This document shows positions 45,541 to 57,700 of a DNA stretch of 64,000 nucleotides, piece by piece. The position numbers and the translations under genes were made by a program. The notes beneath the pieces were generated by a model. That model did not search any database, was not told the DNA's origin, and saw nothing but the letters and a program-made list of their open reading frames with translations. Source of the DNA: Notamacropus eugenii. Lineage: Eukaryota > Chordata > Mammalia > Diprotodontia > Macropodidae. The DNA is taken from assembly GCF_028372415.1 (NCBI RefSeq), contig NC_092877.1, forward strand, positions 211,660,116 to 211,724,115, in the 5' to 3' direction. Every line of letters starts with the position of its first letter. Positions within the stretch are counted from its first letter, which is position 1.

Positions 45541-46272
45541 GAGTCATGGACTAGTTTAATTTTGCTCCTAAAGAAGTGTTGCATGTTTGATGATAAATAT
45601 GTATATGTAAACCAGTGGTAATGATATTCCATTTTTTAATATTTGTCAAAAAAGGCTATTACTTCATCTTACTGCCTCATTTTCTAACGGTGGCAAAATC
45701 TTGCGTGCCATCTGCTTTGAGATTTGTTTTAAAAATATTTTAAATTATATTACACTTATCTGAATTACTCTTGACATTTAATTTTTGGCACAGTTTGGGA
45801 TTTGTCAGATAAAAAGTAAAGCAGAAGGATTTATTAAATGAGTTTTAGACAGAAATTGAGAAACTTGGTTCCTTAGCATATTAACATTTAACTTTTTGAA
45901 AAAATGAAAAATATCTTCTTGTGATTCAAGGCAATTATCTTTTGTTCTAATCAAATACCAATATTTACAAGTATCTTGAAGCTATGATGGTAGGGATTGA
46001 GGTGCAACATCTGTGAACCATTAGAAACTTCTAAATACTGGAGTCCTGTGTCTGTCACCATTTAGTTATTTCTGAATTTGCAAAAATTAGTGTCATGTAG
46101 TTGATTCTTTAATTCTTCTTCACAAATAAGGGGAACTGGAATATGACTATATCAAGTAACATAAGGATTATTCTTATAGGAGGTTGTATGGATAAAATAA
46201 ATAAATATTAGCACATGATTTAAAGCCTTTCTATGTTACAGTGGGAGAGATACTTTCTCAAATCATCTAGTA

Positions 46273-46425
46273 CAGAAGTATCAAGCTCCTCAGGCTGAGC
46301 CAGATTAAAATGTAATTGGGAAATGTTTTAACAAAATAAAAATACAGTACAACATATGTAATATTAATTTGTGGTTTTCTAGGTTAATATGTATACTCAT
46401 ATTGTATTTGAGTTTGACACCACTG
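46273..46425 (-). mobile_element. Non-autonomous hAT-like element, copy 3
   Basis: Ends CAGAAGTATCAAGCTC and GAGTTTGACACCACTG are imperfect inverted repeats with CAG/CTG tips. The interior matches copies 1 and 2. Confidence 0.65.
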
Positions 46426-46529
46426 GATTAGGCGATATGACCAGTTAGACTGAGAAATAGTTGGATGATCAGACTCAGAGTAAATTGTTGGTGGTTGATT
46501 TGTCAGTGACAGAGAAGGATCACTTACAT

Positions 46530-47260
46530 GCTGGGTGATAAAGTCAGTATCCAAAAGGATCTGGATAGGCTTGACTATTGGGCTGAAGCTAATAAGATAA
46601 AATTTAATGTCAGTAAATGTAAATTCTTGCACTTTAGGAATAACAGACATATGATTGGGACTGTAGTTGAACAGTAGTTGTGAAGAAGATTTGGAGGTTT
46701 TAGTGGACTGAAGTTCATTATGAGACCCAATTTAGGGGTGGCTGCTGGAAAAGCTAGTACAGTCTTGGGCTGCCTTAGGAGCATGGAGTGTAGCTTCCAG
46801 GAACTGTATTCTGCTCTTTTTAGACCTCACCTAGAGTATTACATTAAGTTCTGGATACCACGGCTTAAGAAAGATGCTTATAATTGGAGAACTTTCAAAG
46901 GAGGGAGACAAGGGATCATGAAGAACCTTGAGTCTTATGTCATGAGAGGATTGTTGGAGGAACTAAGCATGCTTAACTTGGAGAAGAAGACTCAGGGAGA
47001 CATGACAGCTATCTTGCAGCACTTGAAGGCTCATCAGGGAGGGATTAGACTTGTTCAATTTGGCACCAGAAGGTGGAACTAGGAGCAGTGGGTGGAAGCT
47101 TCAAAAAGGCCACTTTTTTCCTGATGTTTGGAGCTGTCCAAAAGTAGGAGAGGGTCTATCGCTGGCCTATCGAGTATGTTGGGATGAGTCCCATGTTTGC
47201 TAGGTTAGATTAGACGGCTGATGAAATCTCTTCTAACTCTCAGATTCTGTGATTCTCAGG
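46530..47260 (+). mobile_element. CR1/L3 LINE, plus strand
   Basis: C-terminal reverse transcriptase and 3'UTR of CR1/L3. The translation at 46720-47082 contains 'ELYSALFRPHLEYYIKFW' and 'LSMLNLEKKTQGDM', the conserved CR1 tail. The 3' end 'ctaactctcagattctgtga' is at about 47235-47255. The open frame of 120 codons is this relic, not a host gene. Confidence 0.8.
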
Positions 47261-48502
47261 CTAATGTAACACTTCACTTTTCATTCCCTGAGCATTTATA
47301 AACTGATGACAGAGGGAAGTATCCTAGAAGGTAAGTAGGAAGGAAAAGACAGCATAGAATTAAACATTATTTCAAAGAATACACACACAGATAAGCAAGA
47401 ATGGGAACTTTCCTGTGGAAAACAGTACTCTGCCGGCTGTTTTATAATCATTTTAACCTATCTTTGTTTTTGTGATAAATAATTAAAAATAATACTGGAA
47501 ACTTTTAAAGTGGCCACTTGGAGGCTTTTTTCGTCTTCATGTAAATGTGTTTTAGACATTTGAGGCTGTCGTTATTAACCCTCATTATTAATATTACCAC
47601 CTTTAGGCAATGATTAATTTGTTAGGTAACCTTCAGCAAATCATTTGACCTCTTCATTTCCAATTTTCCTGCTGTTTTACTTTTTTCTGTTTAAGTAAAT
47701 GTTTATTTGGTTTTGGCTGTTGGGAGGAGTGCTAAATAAAATATTTGTAAAACTGCTTGCATAAACATAGTGCCTTTGGAATTCCAATAATCAGGTGTGA
47801 AATGCTAGCAGGAATTCTATCTGAATGATTTCTGGCTAGAGTTTTCATTCAAGTTTCATTTCTCTCTTGTTTGATGGATAGTTAAATTGATTTTTTCCCA
47901 TTTAAAAAATAAATGACTCTTGTAAAATTGGAAATTAATACCCTTTTAGGTAGCTATATAAGTTTGTGCATTTATAGGCTCCAGTAGTTCTTTTATGGAT
48001 CTCGTTTCCTCTCCCCATCCCTGCTGCCACATTTTAGTTTATTTTCTTTTGCTATCTAAGAGCTTAGAAACGTAAGCACTCTTATTTGTAAAAAATTGAT
48101 TCAGAGAAATAGTTTGATAGTTTGCTTTTTTGAGAATAGAGCAAAATAAACATTTTTATAGTGCAAAGTAAGATACTTATTTACTTAAATTTATCACTTT
48201 TTCTCCTACCCAGAAAACCAGGTCAGTTAAACCTCTATGACCACTAAGTGCTTGCTACAGATGTGACTCTTGCATATGTTAGGTCTTTAATGTTTAATAG
48301 AATTGAATGATTTAAAGTAAAATGTGCTCACTAGATTGAGGGGTTTTTAAAAAAATTGGTTAAGAATAAAGGAACCATTTGGTGCAGTTACTTCTTTATA
48401 TTTAAAAAATATCCTTAGCTTGCCTTGTATCTTTTTATTGGCGGATAGTTGACTACTTATTCTCAGTAGCCTCCTATTAATTGATAACCTTCTCTTTTGT
48501 AG

Positions 48503-48574
48503 ATGGACATCTCACCTTCAGCTCTGGCCCGTCTGTATGAGGAAGATTTTAAACTAGATATGGCTACTTTGAAG
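48503..48574 (+). CDS. CARS2: CARS2 exon 4
   Basis: 72 bases, 24 whole codons, encoding MDISPSALARLYEEDFKLDM and then ATLK (residues 144-167). Human has MNISPASLASLYEEDF at the same place. Acceptor TTTTGTAG, donor GTATTG. Phase 0 at both ends, so skipping keeps the frame. Confidence 0.97.
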
Positions 48575-48729
48575 GTATTGTCACAGTTCGTTAAAAACTG
48601 GCTATGTGGTTTTTTTCCCCCACTTTGTATTCTTGGAATCTCTATAATAAGCAAAATAAAATCATATTATAAATGATTAACATATTTTCACAAGTAGTTT
48701 AAACCCAGCCCTTTTTTCCTTTACTTTAG

Positions 48730-48835
48730 GTTCTTCCACCTACAGTGTATATGAGAGTAACTGACAATATTCCTCATATAATTTCATTTATTGAAGGAAT
48801 AATTTCTAAGGGGCATGCTTATTCAACTGTGAAAG
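48730..48835 (+). CDS. CARS2: CARS2 exon 5
   Basis: 106 bases encoding [20 protein letters not shown] and '[15 protein letters not shown]' plus the first base of G203. It is separated from exon 4 by only 155 bases. This is the LPP...RVT...I..I..LI..GHAY region conserved across CysRS. Acceptor CTTTAG, donor GTAAGA. Confidence 0.97.
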
Positions 48836-48954
48836 GTAAGATTTGTGTGATTAATTTCTAGTTGTAATTTGTATATAACCACAGTACTTTGGTAGGGTTT
48901 TGAGAAACTTGACAATACACCAGTAGCATTTATTATTATTTTTAATGATAGTAT

Positions 48955-49180
48955 TAACTGGCACTTTAAGGTTTGCAGAGTGTTTACAAGTACTTCATTT
49001 TATCCTCACAATAACTCTGGGAGGTATGTACTCTTATTATCCCCATTATTATAAATGAGGAAATTGAGACAGATAGAGTAAGTGAATTTTCTTTGATTAC
49101 ACACTTGGTCTGAGGCAGTCTTGAACTTCAGTCTTTTGGATTCCAAGTCCTCTGCTCTATCACAGTGGCATCCATCTATG
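48955..49180 (-). repeat. MIR-type SINE, minus strand, near full length
   Basis: 'ctttaaggtttgcagagtgt', 'atcctcacaataactctggg', 'tgaggaaattgagacagata' and 'ttggattccaagtcctctgc' form the reversed MIR. A small TCTG/TCTA tract (49180-49222) follows. Confidence 0.85.
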
Positions 49181-49754
49181 TATTTGTCTGTCTGTCTACT
49201 TACCTATCTATCTGTCTACTACTGCCGAGTAACAGTTACCAATATCAGCAGTGATTACCTAAAATATTTTGCTGGATTTTCTGACCTAATTCTCACTTAA
49301 AAAACATTTTGGTCATTTCTAAAGTAATTACATTCCATTATAATACAAATGGATTTCTGCCTTTTAAATGAAATTTTGTTTTTAAACTTAATTTATATAA
49401 TCATATCAGTTCGATGATTGTCCAGTGACTAAGCCTGGTCAAGAGTTCATAGGATTTCTGATGCCCTTTACTTTGCCAGGAAGGCATTTCATTTTGATCA
49501 GCAAGTGCCAAAGTGTCCCCTTGCTTTCTTCTCTGATAGTTTGAATCCTTTAAGGCCTACATCAGCCCTTACCTTTCCATTAATCTTTTCCTGACCAACA
49601 GTAGTGCATGATAAACTTTCCTATGTATGAATATTGGGTTAATAACATATAGTCCCACAGTTCATTGTGGATGATCATGATTTTAATTGTTTAGTGTCCC
49701 AACTATAAAGTGTAAACACCTGGACCTTGGATCATGTTTTCTTCTTCTCCCAAG

Positions 49755-49915
49755 ATCTGCTTCTGATACTTCCTGGCTGTGAGACCCTGAGCAGGTTACT
49801 TATCACATAGTGCCCTCAAGTTACTCTCTTAAGACTCTCATTTGCAGAGAAGGTGCTGACTTAGATTAGTGGTGTTTCCTCGCCGGGGAATTTCTTATAC
49901 CAGTGAAATCACAGT
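49755..49915 (+). repeat. Marsupial MIR-derived SINE with extended tail
   Basis: 'gatacttcctggctgtgaga', 'gcagagaaggtgctgactta' and 'cttataccagtgaaatcaca'. The tail is shared with 10295-10510 and 28965-29190. 49220-49755 shows only a weak L2-like piece near 49550-49740, and 49915-50440 nothing recognised. Confidence 0.7.
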
Positions 49916-50444
49916 GAAATTCACTAGTGGAATTTGTATTAATTTGAACTTTTTGGTAATTTCTTAGGGTCTTATAACTATGTTTCTGTGTGGGGTGGGG
50001 GGAATTACTTAGCAAATTAATAGTTTAAGCAAAATTGGAAAGAGAGCTGTTTAAGAAAACATTATGTATTCCCTCAAACGTTAAAAATATCCTTTTATAT
50101 ACAATCAAATGACACACTGATAATTTCTTTTTTGTCTTAAAGCCCCTCCCTTCTCTCTTCCCTTATAAACACCTCTGTACTAGGCAATAAATTGTTAGCC
50201 TAGTTGGAATGTTGTATATGATTTTAGGTTTATTTCCTATTAAAGCTTCATTTCTTCTTTTAAAAAAATTCTATTACTGAGATTTGTTCTCGCAATTAGC
50301 TTAAATATGAGGTTTAACTACATTACTAGGTATCATCTGAAGATGATAAATTTGAAGAATTGGAATACTGTCATCATCCAAGATGGAGACAGCAGAAAAT
50401 AGTCATATAAAAGTTGAATCTGATTGATCTGTCTCTTTGGGGAG

Positions 50445-50650
50445 TAAGCAACATGAAGTAGCAGAGCGAGACCTGGATGTGAGGTCAGGGAACCTGGGTC
50501 CTTGTCCCAACTTTGCCATTCACTGCTTGTCTGTGACCTAAGCAAGGCTTTGAATCTCTTGAGGCTTCTGTTTCTTCATCTGTAAAATGACGAGGTTGAA
50601 CTAGGTGATCTCTAAGGTCTCCTTCAGCTAGAAAACTCTGATTTTAATTA
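50445..50650 (+). repeat. MIR-type SINE
   Basis: 'gagcgagacctggatgtgag', 'aacctgggtccttgtcccaa', 'tttcttcatctgtaaaatga' and 'ggtgatctctaaggtctcct'. Confidence 0.85.
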
Positions 50651-51346
50651 AAATGTCCTGTTTCTGTGCTACTTAGTGCTAATACGACCTTTCTGGGAGG
50701 AACATCAGCCTCCACATAAAGAGCAGCTTAACCAGCTGGGGAGACTTCATGGTCTTCTCACTGTCTTGATAAAGCCTCCGTCGCTCTGAGCCTTTTCATT
50801 TGTTAGCTCTGTTTCATTACAGTTTTATAACCAGAAATAGGATAATGCTTACAACTGGTTCTGCAGCAAATTTTCTGATTAAATCTCTCTCTTAACCTTA
50901 TTTGAAAAATGTGATGTGTACGTCTGTGTAAAAATGCAGACAAATGTTGTTTAGCGTAGAGACAGAACCCCCTATTAGTAGACAGCTAAAATGCCTTCAT
51001 ATAGATCAGGGTTAGGGAAACAATTTAATTTATTAATTCCTGTGAATCAGGAAAGCCCAAGATTAGTGAAATTACCTTGCCTTATAGTTTATCTTAAAAA
51101 AAAATCTCCCCAGAACTTTATTTTAAACAATTTGTGCCTATTAAACACAGTACTTCAATTGTGTCCCAATTTTGTACAAACATATAGTTTGAAAAGTATT
51201 TTTTTACTCTTCTGTTTATGATCCACAGACTAACAAAGCTTAAATATCATTAAACTTTAATTAACTTGATTTGATATTATGTTAACACAGCTGTTGATTT
51301 TTCAGTCTGAGAAATAAACCACTGATTTTAATAATTTTTTTTTAAG

Positions 51347-51430
51347 GTAATGTTTACTTTGACCTTAAATCTAGAGGAGACAAATACGGGAAATTAATTG
51401 GTATTGTCCCAGAAGGAGGGGTAGAACCAG
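51347..51430 (+). CDS. CARS2: CARS2 exon 6
   Basis: 84 bases encoding G203 to the first base of codon 231: [20 protein letters not shown] then VPEGGVEP. It matches human [20 protein letters not shown]-rich tract then AAG acceptor, donor GTAGGT. Both ends are phase 1, so skipping keeps the frame. Confidence 0.97.
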
Positions 51431-54400
51431 GTAGGTTGATTTAGTTTTTGCCTAAGGGCTTTAAATCTGATTCCGCTTGTTTTCTCTTAGTTCATAAGTG
51501 CTTGGAAGATGACGATGGCATATTCTATTTTTTAAAAACAGTTTTTTATTGCTATCTTTTATTTTTTAACATTTCCTAGATTTCTTCATGTTCCTTCCTC
51601 TTTACTCCCACAGAGATAGCCCTTATAACAAAGATTTTTTTTTTATAAAAAGAAACAAAAAAGGGGAGGAGAGGGAAAAAATTTAGTGAAACTGATCAAA
51701 ATATTGAAAAAGAAAGATTTTATATATGTAGTGTTGTTCCACATGAACGCTGACTTCTATAAAGGAGCAAAGAGCGGTATCTTCTAATATCTCTTATTTG
51801 GGACCAAAATTGTCCATCATAATTTTGCAGCTTCACTTTGATTATCTTGTTATTTTTTTCCGTTTCAGTGCTGTCCTGATGATGAATACTGTTTTCCTTT
51901 TGCATTCTATTTCTAGTACTTAGTCCGTCTTTTATTCCAGTATTGTGCCCTCTGTGAGTACTCAGTGAATATGAACAGCCTCAGACTGGAAAATGAAGGG
52001 ATAATTAAGTGTACATAAACTGAAAAGAAGTGTGCTGTCACATCCAGGTCATCATAAGTCTTGCCTCCCAAAGTATTTGATTAAACTAGGATTTTACCAA
52101 TAGTAGCATTGCACAGTTGGTTCTCAGGAATGAGATCTGTGTTAGTATAAGAAACGAGGTGGGCTTTTGGGGTTTGTTTAACTCATTTACTAGTAGGAAT
52201 ATGATGGAAATACCACATGTCATTGCCAGTTATTATTTCCACTTCTCTGGTATGTCACTCAAGCTTTACCAGAGAAACCTTCAGAGACCATTGGTCCGTG
52301 TGAGGTATGAACAGTAAAACTGATTTTCTTGTGTGACCTATAAAATCGGAGAAGGTGTGATCATGAACAGATGATAAAAATCATTTCATCTTAGAGCAGT
52401 TGACCAGTATGCCTCATTTTGTACCAACATGAAGACGAGTGACCATTATTTTGAAGAAGTTAAATAAAATCTTATATGAAGTTAAATCTGCAAGTGATAT
52501 ATTAAAAGAAAATTTTGGGAGATGAACTAATATCAAGAAAAACTTGACTGGCACAAAGAACTTAAAGAAGCTAGGGAAGTTATATATTATGAAATGGTTG
52601 CATGAAGTGGTCTCCAGTAGTCCCCAGGACCTCTGAAAATAGCAGAACAGTCTTGTCTTACGTTTAGACCATCATGTAAACCAAGATGAAGGATTTGTTC
52701 TAAAAGAGAACTTAAAAGCTTTGAGGTTATGCTATGTATTTTGGGTGAGTGAGTCATTTATTTAGCAAATATATATTAAATGTCTAAGGCAGAGGATGAA
52801 TAATTTGTTCTTAATCTTTAAAGTGAAACTGTAAAAATAACTTGTTTTTAAGGAAATAGTAAATGGTAATGAAACATAGTATTTCCAATATGACCCAGAA
52901 TCAAATGTCACAATCACCAGAGAGGAGAATATCTGGTTTTTAAAAATTATTGGAACTCTTTCTGTACAATTTCCTTTATTAGGCTATTTAATTAAGCGTA
53001 TGTGGAAGTTTTGGAGGATCTGGAGCATTGCTGTGTGGCGCCTAAGCTGTGACTTTGTCACCAGGATTGTGCCCCACAGGGCATCGTACCATTTCTCTGA
53101 AATTGTTTTTGACTAAACGCTCAGGCTGATCATCCACTTCACTCCTCTGACTTGGTTTCAAATGACTGCGTTATTTCTAAGAAATCAGATCTCTTCTCAA
53201 AGGAAGGAGGGCTATTTTCATCTAGGGAGGATATGTAGGATAACTTGCTTTTCTTTCTTTTTTTTAAACTACCTTCAGAAACTGAGGTTCAAAACTAGTT
53301 AAAGTAGTGACTGCACTGGCTGATTAAAATACATGTAAAGCTTTCCCAAGATGACTCTTTTAAAGAATCTTCAGTGTAGAAATGTCTTTCAGTACTTCAT
53401 AGTCCTCTTCATTTGTTTCATCAGTTCATAGCTAGGTATTTAAGACTTTTAAAAGTGTTTTTCTTAACGGCAATCTTCTGAAATAAAGAAGACAAAAATT
53501 AATTATTTTAGGAAAATTACTTTAAATTACGTCTCGTGTATCAACTCTTCCCTTATTTTCTTTATTGTGGTAGATGGACCTTATTTGTTGACAGGAGGTA
53601 CTCAAAAAATTAAATTCTATGACTTTAAGTTGGCAAATATCGTCCATAAACTTTGTGAAAGTTAAAAAAAAAAGATTCTTTAATACTACAAATGTTTTTG
53701 TCATTTATACAGATTTTCCAGTGTTTTCTTCCCAGAGGCAGCTGGCCTGGAAGTGGAAAAATCTTTGGTTTAATTGCAGACTCTGCCAGTCAGTCAGTCT
53801 GCCTTTACTGTGTGCTTACTAGGCATGTGCTAGATGCTAGACACAAGCGCTGTGACTATCGCATCAGTTACTTACAGTCTAGCCTTTAGTTGTCTCAGCT
53901 ATAAAAAGAAAGGGATTGGAGCAGATAATTTCTAAGGTACCTTTCAAGCTCTTAACTGGACTTTGTAGAAAGAAAGGATCACTTTATCTTTTAATATTCA
54001 GACTTCCAGCATTTATGTGGGAATGAAAATCTCTAAATAAGATTAGTGTGTCTGTGGCATAGTATCAGATGCTTAGCACAGCGCCTCCCATGTAGTAGGC
54101 ATTTAATGTATCTTGCCCTAAGTTGGCTTGGCAGGCTTTATTGTAATTCAGAATAGAAAAATTCTTTTATAGTCGTATAGGATTTCATTCTCAAAGATAT
54201 GTTTCAAGGATGATTGAGGTAATGTCCGATTCGGTAGACTCTTTAGCACTTTATCAGTTTACATTCATTTAATCATTTTACTAAAACTGGACCAGCTGTC
54301 AGTGTCCACCAAGTACTTTGGTGTACTTAATAGCCTTTCTGTTATCTTTGTAGGTAGGGGAAATCAATGGAAAGAAAAAGGTGTAGAATTTTTTTGTGCA

Positions 54401-54468
54401 TTTCTAGTGGGCTCAGTTCTGTAGTGTGTTAAAAAAAAATCATTCTATCAAATAATTTGTTGTTGCAG
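51431..54468 (+). other. CARS2: CARS2 intron 6
   Basis: 3.0 kb. 51535-51900 looks like a reversed L1 3' region (T-rich start, then a poly(T)/poly(A) stretch); low confidence. 51930-53700 shows nothing recognised. A MIR appears interrupted by a LINE-tail piece at 53730-53955, and a LINE 3'-tail motif lies at 54060-54115. Confidence 0.7.
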
Positions 54469-54598
54469 ATGATTCTGATAAGCGACATGCCAGTGATTTT
54501 GCCCTATGGAAGGCAGCTAAACCTCAGGAAATTTTTTGGACTTCTCCTTGGGGAAATGGAAGGCCTGGCTGGCACATTGAATGTTCTACAATCTCAAG
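54469..54598 (+). CDS. CARS2: CARS2 exon 7
   Basis: 130 bases, residues 231 to the first two bases of S274. It includes [20 protein letters not shown], which is almost identical to human, and RPGWHIECS, in which C269 is the expected second zinc-binding Cys of CysRS enzymes. Acceptor TTGCAG, donor after TCAAG is GTCAGT. Confidence 0.97.
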
Positions 54599-55544
54599 GT
54601 CAGTTTGCTTGGATAACTTGCTTTACATACTTTTTTTAATCCTGGCTAATGGAAAGCAAACAATACACAGTTTGGTCAGCAGAGGGTGTTGAGGTAAGCA
54701 GACAAGGAAAAAAATTTTAACAGTTTGTGGGTGAATAAAAACAAATGTTTGAATATGTTTAACTGTAATAACTTCCATATGGTTTTAGAGAAGTGACTTC
54801 CAGGCTTGCCTTAATTTTTGCCTTGTAGATAACATTATTCATTCCTTCATTTGCCTTTCTCCAATAATGTTCTTAAATGCTTAGAAACTTAGAAGTTTCC
54901 TTAGCGCAGGTCATATGATGAAGCTTACTCCTGACTGCTGGAGACGGATGGAATTTTTAGAGAAAAGCAAAACGTTTCTGTGATATACCCAGCCTGTTGT
55001 TTGTATTTCCCAGGAAATCAATATTTAATCATCCCTGTTGTCTGTCAGCCAATAGTCAGTCATTTAGCTTCATGTCTGCGCACTTTAGCCTATTCACACA
55101 TGGGAAAAATCTTTAACACAGTGTATCATGAAATTGCTCTACATTTTTGAAGAAAACCAACTCATATTTAAATTCAGTTCAGTAGACATTTAAATACCTC
55201 CCCTGTACAGAGAGGGCACTGTGTTAGACATGCTGCTGTCATGGAGCTTATAATCATGATTTAGTGTGTTGTTTGTGACATTATTTTATACCCGTTAACT
55301 ATTCAATGCATAGAAACATTTATTTTTACCAAACTCTGAATTAATTGTCAGCAGTTTTGAATATTCTGAATTAATTTATTCTGAGGATGAATATTGCCTT
55401 AAGAGTGATTCTGATACATAAAATTGAGAAATTCTCAGTTCACTTCAGTTGAAACGAGGTGCAAATCAGATTACAGTGAACCTGAGTTTCTTTGTAGTCA
55501 GCAGTCCCTTTAGGGTAATGGACTGATCTTCCTCTTTTATAGTA

Positions 55545-56015
55545 ATTTGTTGTTTTGTTGACTCTTCGTGACCCAGCTGCTGGAGTGGTTTGCAAACCAT
55601 TTCCTTTTCTAGCTCATTTTACAGATGAGAAAGCTGAGACAAACAGGGTTAAATGACTTGCACAGGTTATCTTTGGAACTAATGTCCCCCTGGCTTAACG
55701 TTAGAGAAAAAAAAAGTCAATCCTGAAAAAATATAAAAATCTATCTCTGGGTCATTTCAGTCAGAAATGTGATCTTCTGAAGTGAGGAGACCTCAATGAA
55801 AAGCTAATTGTGCTACCAGCCATTAGTAGAGGAGTGTGCGAATCTCAGTGGTATACTCTACAGGGGCAATCTTCAGAATGAAATGTACTTTTAAGAATTT
55901 CTCAAACTTACACCATATCAGCTCAGTCACACAGCTAGTAAGTGTCTGAGGCCAGATTGGAACTCAGGAAGACTCCAAGTGTAGCACCTTATCTATTGAG
56001 TCACCTCACTGTCCT
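55545..56015 (-). repeat. Marsupial SINE, minus strand, interrupted
   Basis: Left part 55545-55665 ('gactcttcgtgacccagctg', 'ttacagatgagaaagctgag', 'gacttgcacag') and right part 55924-56015 ('tcacacagctagtaagtgtc' from about 55926, 'gccagattggaactcaggaa') are one reversed SINE. The 258-base arm of the inverted repeat lies between them. Confidence 0.75.
55666..55923 (+). repeat. Inverted repeat, arm 1
   Basis: It begins GTTATCTTTGGAACTAATGT and ends ACACCATATCAGCT. It is about 85-90% identical by eye to the reverse complement of 56403-56688, which has an extra 11 bases or so in the middle and a longer A run. Its position inside a SINE shows it arrived by insertion. No clear terminal inverted repeats or poly(A) tail were seen. 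Confidence 0.85.
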
Positions 56016-56402
56016 TTTTTTATAGTAATGGGTTTGCATAGATTTCGTTTGAATAGCATTGATGAGTACACAGCAGACATATTAGTGAAATAATTGTAAG
56101 TATTTCTTAGTACCACTCCAGAGGAAGAGAGGCCAGTACCATATCTGTTCTAAAAAACAGAGAATTTTGCATCAGTGGAGTGTTAGTAGTTAATAATGTG
56201 TTTTGAAACATACTCTTGGTGACACAGTCACCATTCCTTGTGTGTGTGAACTCACTTCCTAGTGTGGTGGATTAAACTGGAGGAGTAAGGAGACTCAGGT
56301 TTTTACTTTTAACTTTGCTGTTTAATTGTGTGTGAGTTTATATTGAGATATACTTCAGAGGGAATTCTGAGGGACACATTGATAAGTGATTATAAAGAAT
56401 CA

Positions 56403-56688
56403 AGCTGGTAGAGTATAAATTTAGGAAATTCTTAGAAGTACATTTCATTCTGAAGATTGCCACTATAGTATGTCATTGAGGTTAGCACACTCCTCTGCTG
56501 ATGGCTTTGCACTGAGTTACTGGTAGCACAATTAGCTTTTCATTGAAGTCTCCTCACTTCAGAAGATCACATTTCTGCCTGAAATGATCCAGAGATAGAT
56601 CTTTATATTTTTTCAGGATTGACTTTTTTTTTTTTTACACTAATGTTAAGCCAGGGGGACATTAGTTCCAAAGATAACCTGATATTTA
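56403..56688 (-). repeat. Inverted repeat, arm 2
   Basis: The reverse-complement partner of 55666-55923, separated from it by 479 bases. Either a second copy of an unrecognised mobile element or a local inverted duplication. Confidence 0.85.
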
Positions 56689-56902
56689 ATAACCAGTTAT
56701 ACTATTGAAGAACAATTTTAAAAAGATGAGAGTATACAGAAGCAAAGCTAGGAACATGAAAGTATTTAAGTAGCAGAGCAGCACGTTGATTTGGTAATGT
56801 GTTTGAATGTCAGAGTAAGCTTTGCTCTGGAGAAATGCTGCCTTCTGCTGCCATCAGATTGCTGGAAATGTCCTGCTTCATTTTCTCTGCCTACTTTAAG
56901 AG

Positions 56903-57158
56903 TTCCTAACCTGGGATCCCACGGATTTCTTGGAGAGGGGGTCCATGGATAGATTTGAGGGCGTTTGTGAACTTGTATGAGGGGAAGAATTGCATCTTTG
57001 TTTTTACTAACTTCTAACTGAAATTTGATTTTTTCTTCAGTTATTTATCTGAAACTCTCTCTGTCTCTCTCTCTCTCAGAAGAGTTCTTTAGGCTTAAAC
57101 AGACTTCCTAAGGGGTGCTATGACACAAAAAAGGTTAACAACCCCTGCCCTATTCAAA
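56903..57158 (+). mobile_element. Old hAT-type element
   Basis: The left end 'agagttcctaacctgggatc' and the right end 'aaaaggttaacaacccctg' are imperfect inverted repeats (AGGGGTTnTTAACCT type). 'gggtccatggatagatttga' lies near the left. A CTCT microsatellite sits inside. A piece of the same family is at 27200-27375. Confidence 0.7.
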
Positions 57159-57169
57159 TGTTGCCCAGT

Positions 57170-57460
57170 ACCTGGATCATATTATTTCTCTGTTAAGCCT
57201 TTTCTGACCACCCTCAAACTGAAGTAATTTCTTCTTTCTGTGAATTCCTGGAGCAATTACTTTCTGAAGAATTCATCTGGCAATGAATTATGTGCCATCT
57301 TTTCTTACTGAATTGATCTGAAGCTTACCAGTTTTAGAAATATAAATGCATATGTATATCTTTTCTCAACTGGAAGCACTTTGATGGCAGAAATACTTTG
57401 TGTTGTCCCTAGTCGAGAACCGTGAATTTAGTAGGAATTCAGTCAACTTTTTTGATTTTG
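57170..57460 (+). mobile_element. L2 LINE 3' tail
   Basis: 'ttaagccttttctgaccacc' to 'agtaggaattcagtcaac' in forward L2 order, broken in the middle. Confidence 0.6.
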
Positions 57461-57494
57461 GTATTATGACCAAAGCTAGAGTATGAACAAGAGC

Positions 57495-57700
57495 TGATGT
57501 AGATATTGTCCAGCTGTGTCCTACCCTTCGTGACCCGTGGACCATCCTGTCCATGGGGTTTTCTTGGCAGAGATTCTGGAGTGGTTTGCCATTTCCTTCT
57601 CCAGTGGATTAAAGGCAAGCAGAGGGTCACACAGCTAGTAAGTGTCTGAATTTGAACTTAGGTCTCCCTGACTCCAGGCCCATCCAGCACTAAAATACAT
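57495..57700 (-). repeat. Marsupial SINE, minus strand
   Basis: 'tcgtgacccgtggaccatcc', 'ttgccatttccttctccagt', 'gggtcacacagctagtaagt' and 'ctgactccaggcccatccag' form the reversed SINE with its extended tail. Confidence 0.85.

Larger units (their letters stand above)
41718..48502 (+). other. CARS2: CARS2 intron 3
   Basis: A 6.8 kb intron with an RTE LINE, an RTE-tailed SINE, MIR copies, a hAT-like MITE and a CR1/L3 LINE. 45540-46270 and 47260-48480 show nothing recognised beyond AT-rich DNA and faint MIR traces near 47610-47680. Confidence 0.9.

Noticed and set aside
46720-47082. 120-codon plus-strand frame as a host gene
   Set aside because: The translation is the CR1/L3 RT C-terminus (RPHLEY, LNLEKK).
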